Source: Bryobacteraceae bacterium (GTDB lineage: Bacteria > Acidobacteriota > Terriglobia > Bryobacterales > Bryobacteraceae). From it: 6,485 nt of DNA. Below, one piece after another: positions 5,327 to 6,485 of this stretch (position 1 is its first letter; each line of letters opens with the position of its first letter). The DNA lies in the NCBI GenBank assembly GCA_025929455.1, contig JAICMB010000194.1, positions 1-6,485 on the forward strand. The letters run 5' to 3'. A program made the position numbers and the translations under genes. Under the pieces are notes generated by a model. It did no database searches. It worked only from the letters and a program-made list of their open reading frames with translations, and was not told the DNA's origin.

Positions 5327-6349
5327 ATGAGCCAGACTGCAACAGACCGACGCGAACGCAGCAACATCACGGCGGCGCTCTTGCGGATCGCGTCGCGGCT
5401 CAACGCCAGCGTCGAAATCGACGGCCTGCTCGACGGGTTCGTAGCCGAAGCAATTAAGCTTACGAACTCGGAAGGCGGCTTCGGGCAACTGTTTTCACCC
5501 GGCAATTCGCCGCGAAGTGAGCACCCCGCCGGCAGCTCAATCAGCGCCTCGCTGGTGGACACGAACGGCGAAGAGATCGGGTTCATTGAGGTTCACAACC
5601 GGCGCGATGGCGCACCGTTTGCTGAGGAGGACAAGCAAGCGCTAGCGGCGGTCGCGCAGATCACGTCGGCTGCGATTCAAAACGCGTTCCAATACGCACG
5701 CCTGCGCGAACTGTCGGCGGAACTGCTGCGGCTGCAAGACGTGGAGCGCCGCCGCGTTTCGCGCGAACTGCACGATTCTACCGGGCAATATCTCGATATG
5801 CTGATCGCCGATCTGAAAACGCTAACGAGATCGACCGGACTTTCTAAATCGGAAACACAGCGCTTGCTGTTGGACAGCCTGAGCATGGCGGAAGAATGCT
5901 CGCGGCAGATTCGCACGATTTCGTATCTCTTGCATCCGCCGCTGCTCGACGAGTTGGGATTGGAATCGGCGCTGCGTTGGTACGTGGACGGATTCGTGCG
6001 GCGCAGCGGTATTCGCGTCAGTGTCGAGTTTGACGAGAGGTGCGGAACGCTGGGAACCGAAACCGATATCGTCGTCTTTCGTGTCGTGCAGGAAGCGTTG
6101 ACAAACGTTCACCGGCACTCCGGCAGTGCGAGCGCATCCATCCGGTTAGCGGCGAAAGATGGAAACTGCGAACTGGAAATTGAGGACCACGGCAAGGGAA
6201 TGAGCCGGGAAAGACCGCCACTCGGCACCGGAATTATGGGAATGCAGGAAAGAGTCAGGCAGGTGCGCGGTACACTCAAAATCGATTCCGGTGCCGGCGG
6301 GACCACTGTGCGGGTGAATCTGCCGGTCGACGAGAGGCCTGCGGGTTGA
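5327..6349 (+). CDS. Soluble GAF-HisKA_3-HATPase histidine kinase (NarX/DegS-type)
   Basis: A 340-residue cytosolic sensor kinase with no signal peptide and no membrane helix. A GAF-like input domain lies at about residues 14-122; it is shorter than usual and has no obvious cofactor ligand. It is followed by a linking helix and the HisKA_3 dimerisation domain: 'QDVERRRVSRELHDSTGQ' (137-154), with phospho-accepting His149, and 'TISYLLHPPLLDELGLESAL' (197-216). The HATPase_c domain has the N box 'VVQEALTNVHRHS' (253-265, Asn260), the G1 box 'EDHGKG' (286-291) and the G2 box 'GTGIMGM' (300-306). All catalytic boxes look intact. The start ATG at 5327 has no strong Shine-Dalgarno. The stop overlaps the start of the response regulator by four bases (TTGA), making a classical kinase/regulator pair. 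The stimulus is unknown. An intracellular ligand or redox signal through the GAF domain is inferred from the lack of membrane segments. Confidence 0.92.
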   Translation: MSQTATDRRERSNITAALLRIASRLNASVEIDGLLDGFVAEAIKLTNSEGGFGQLFSPGNSPRSEHPAGSSISASLVDTNGEEIGFIEVHNRRDGAPFAEEDKQALAAVAQITSAAIQNAFQYARLRELSAELLRLQDVERRRVSRELHDSTGQYLDMLIADLKTLTRSTGLSKSETQRLLLDSLSMAEECSRQIRTISYLLHPPLLDELGLESALRWYVDGFVRRSGIRVSVEFDERCGTLGTETDIVVFRVVQEALTNVHRHSGSASASIRLAAKDGNCELEIEDHGKGMSRERPPLGTGIMGMQERVRQVRGTLKIDSGAGGTTVRVNLPVDERPAG

Positions 6350-6485
6350 GCAAAATACGCGTGCTGCTGGCTGACGATTTCGAAGTGGTGCGGCGCGGGG
6401 TGGCGAGCATTCTCGCGCAGCAGGATGATATTGAAGTCATTGCTGAGGCGCGCGACGGCCGGGAAGCGATCGAACGGACAAAGGA
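6346..6485 (+). CDS. NarL/FixJ-type response regulator, N-terminal part only (cut by the window edge)
   Basis: Only the first 46 codons are present. They encode the start of a receiver domain: 'SKIRVLLADDFEVVRRG' (2-18), with the acidic pair Asp10-Asp11, and 'DIEVIAEARDGREAIE' (28-43), which is typical of NarL/FixJ receivers. The phospho-acceptor Asp and the expected LuxR-type DNA-binding domain lie beyond the edge. The TTG start sits in the stop codon of the kinase gene (TTGA overlap), with GAGAGG (6332-6337) eight bases upstream. It is most likely the cognate regulator of that kinase. The NarL assignment rests on the N-terminal style and the HisKA_3 partner. Confidence 0.88.
   Translation, partial: MSKIRVLLADDFEVVRRGVASILAQQDDIEVIAEARDGREAIERTK

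Overview
This is a gene-dense, GC-rich bacterial window with seven genes (six complete, one cut by the right edge). The style suggests a soil or sediment bacterium. A stand-alone degenerate receiver with an 'IDGTW' motif and an ECF sigma factor with a 'FTWVTRIMMHEAFARVRRRRR' core both look like proteins I associate with Acidobacteriota. That placement is a resemblance from memory, not a search result, and is tentative. No RNA genes, CRISPR arrays, insertion sequences or phage genes are visible.

Left part (165-3034), sensing and regulation. A PAS-LuxR one-component regulator with a Cys-rich PAS core comes first. A Cys- and His-rich pseudo-receiver (970-1428) follows, then a hemerythrin-cupin fusion ending at 2471. 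The last two are read together: the long form of the hemerythrin gene starts inside the stop codon of the pseudo-receiver gene (ATGA overlap), although a better Shine-Dalgarno precedes an internal ATG at 1527. An ECF sigma-70 factor (2468-3034, minus strand) converges on them, and the two stop codons overlap in the four bases CTAA. Cys-rich PAS, Cys-rich receiver, a di-iron-type HHE domain and an ECF factor together suggest response to a redox or gas signal (O2, NO). This is inference.

Middle (3035-5230), methionine synthesis. The divergent intergenic region of about 180 bp holds a perfect 6+6 palindrome next to a TATACT box on the sigma-factor side, and repeated GTCACA-type elements on the other side. 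It is followed by a split cobalamin-independent methionine synthase. One gene encodes an N-terminal-half MetE homologue that has lost most of the zinc site. The next, overlapping by four bases (TTGA), encodes the catalytic half with all four zinc ligands (His219, Cys221, Glu243, Cys304). A short hairpin 14 bases after the second stop is a likely terminator.

Right part (5327-6485), a two-component system. A soluble GAF-HisKA_3-HATPase histidine kinase overlaps, again by TTGA, the start of a NarL/FixJ-type response regulator that runs off the window.

The most interesting points are the split metE pair, the pseudo-receiver/hemerythrin-cupin pair, and the Cys-rich PAS regulator upstream of it.
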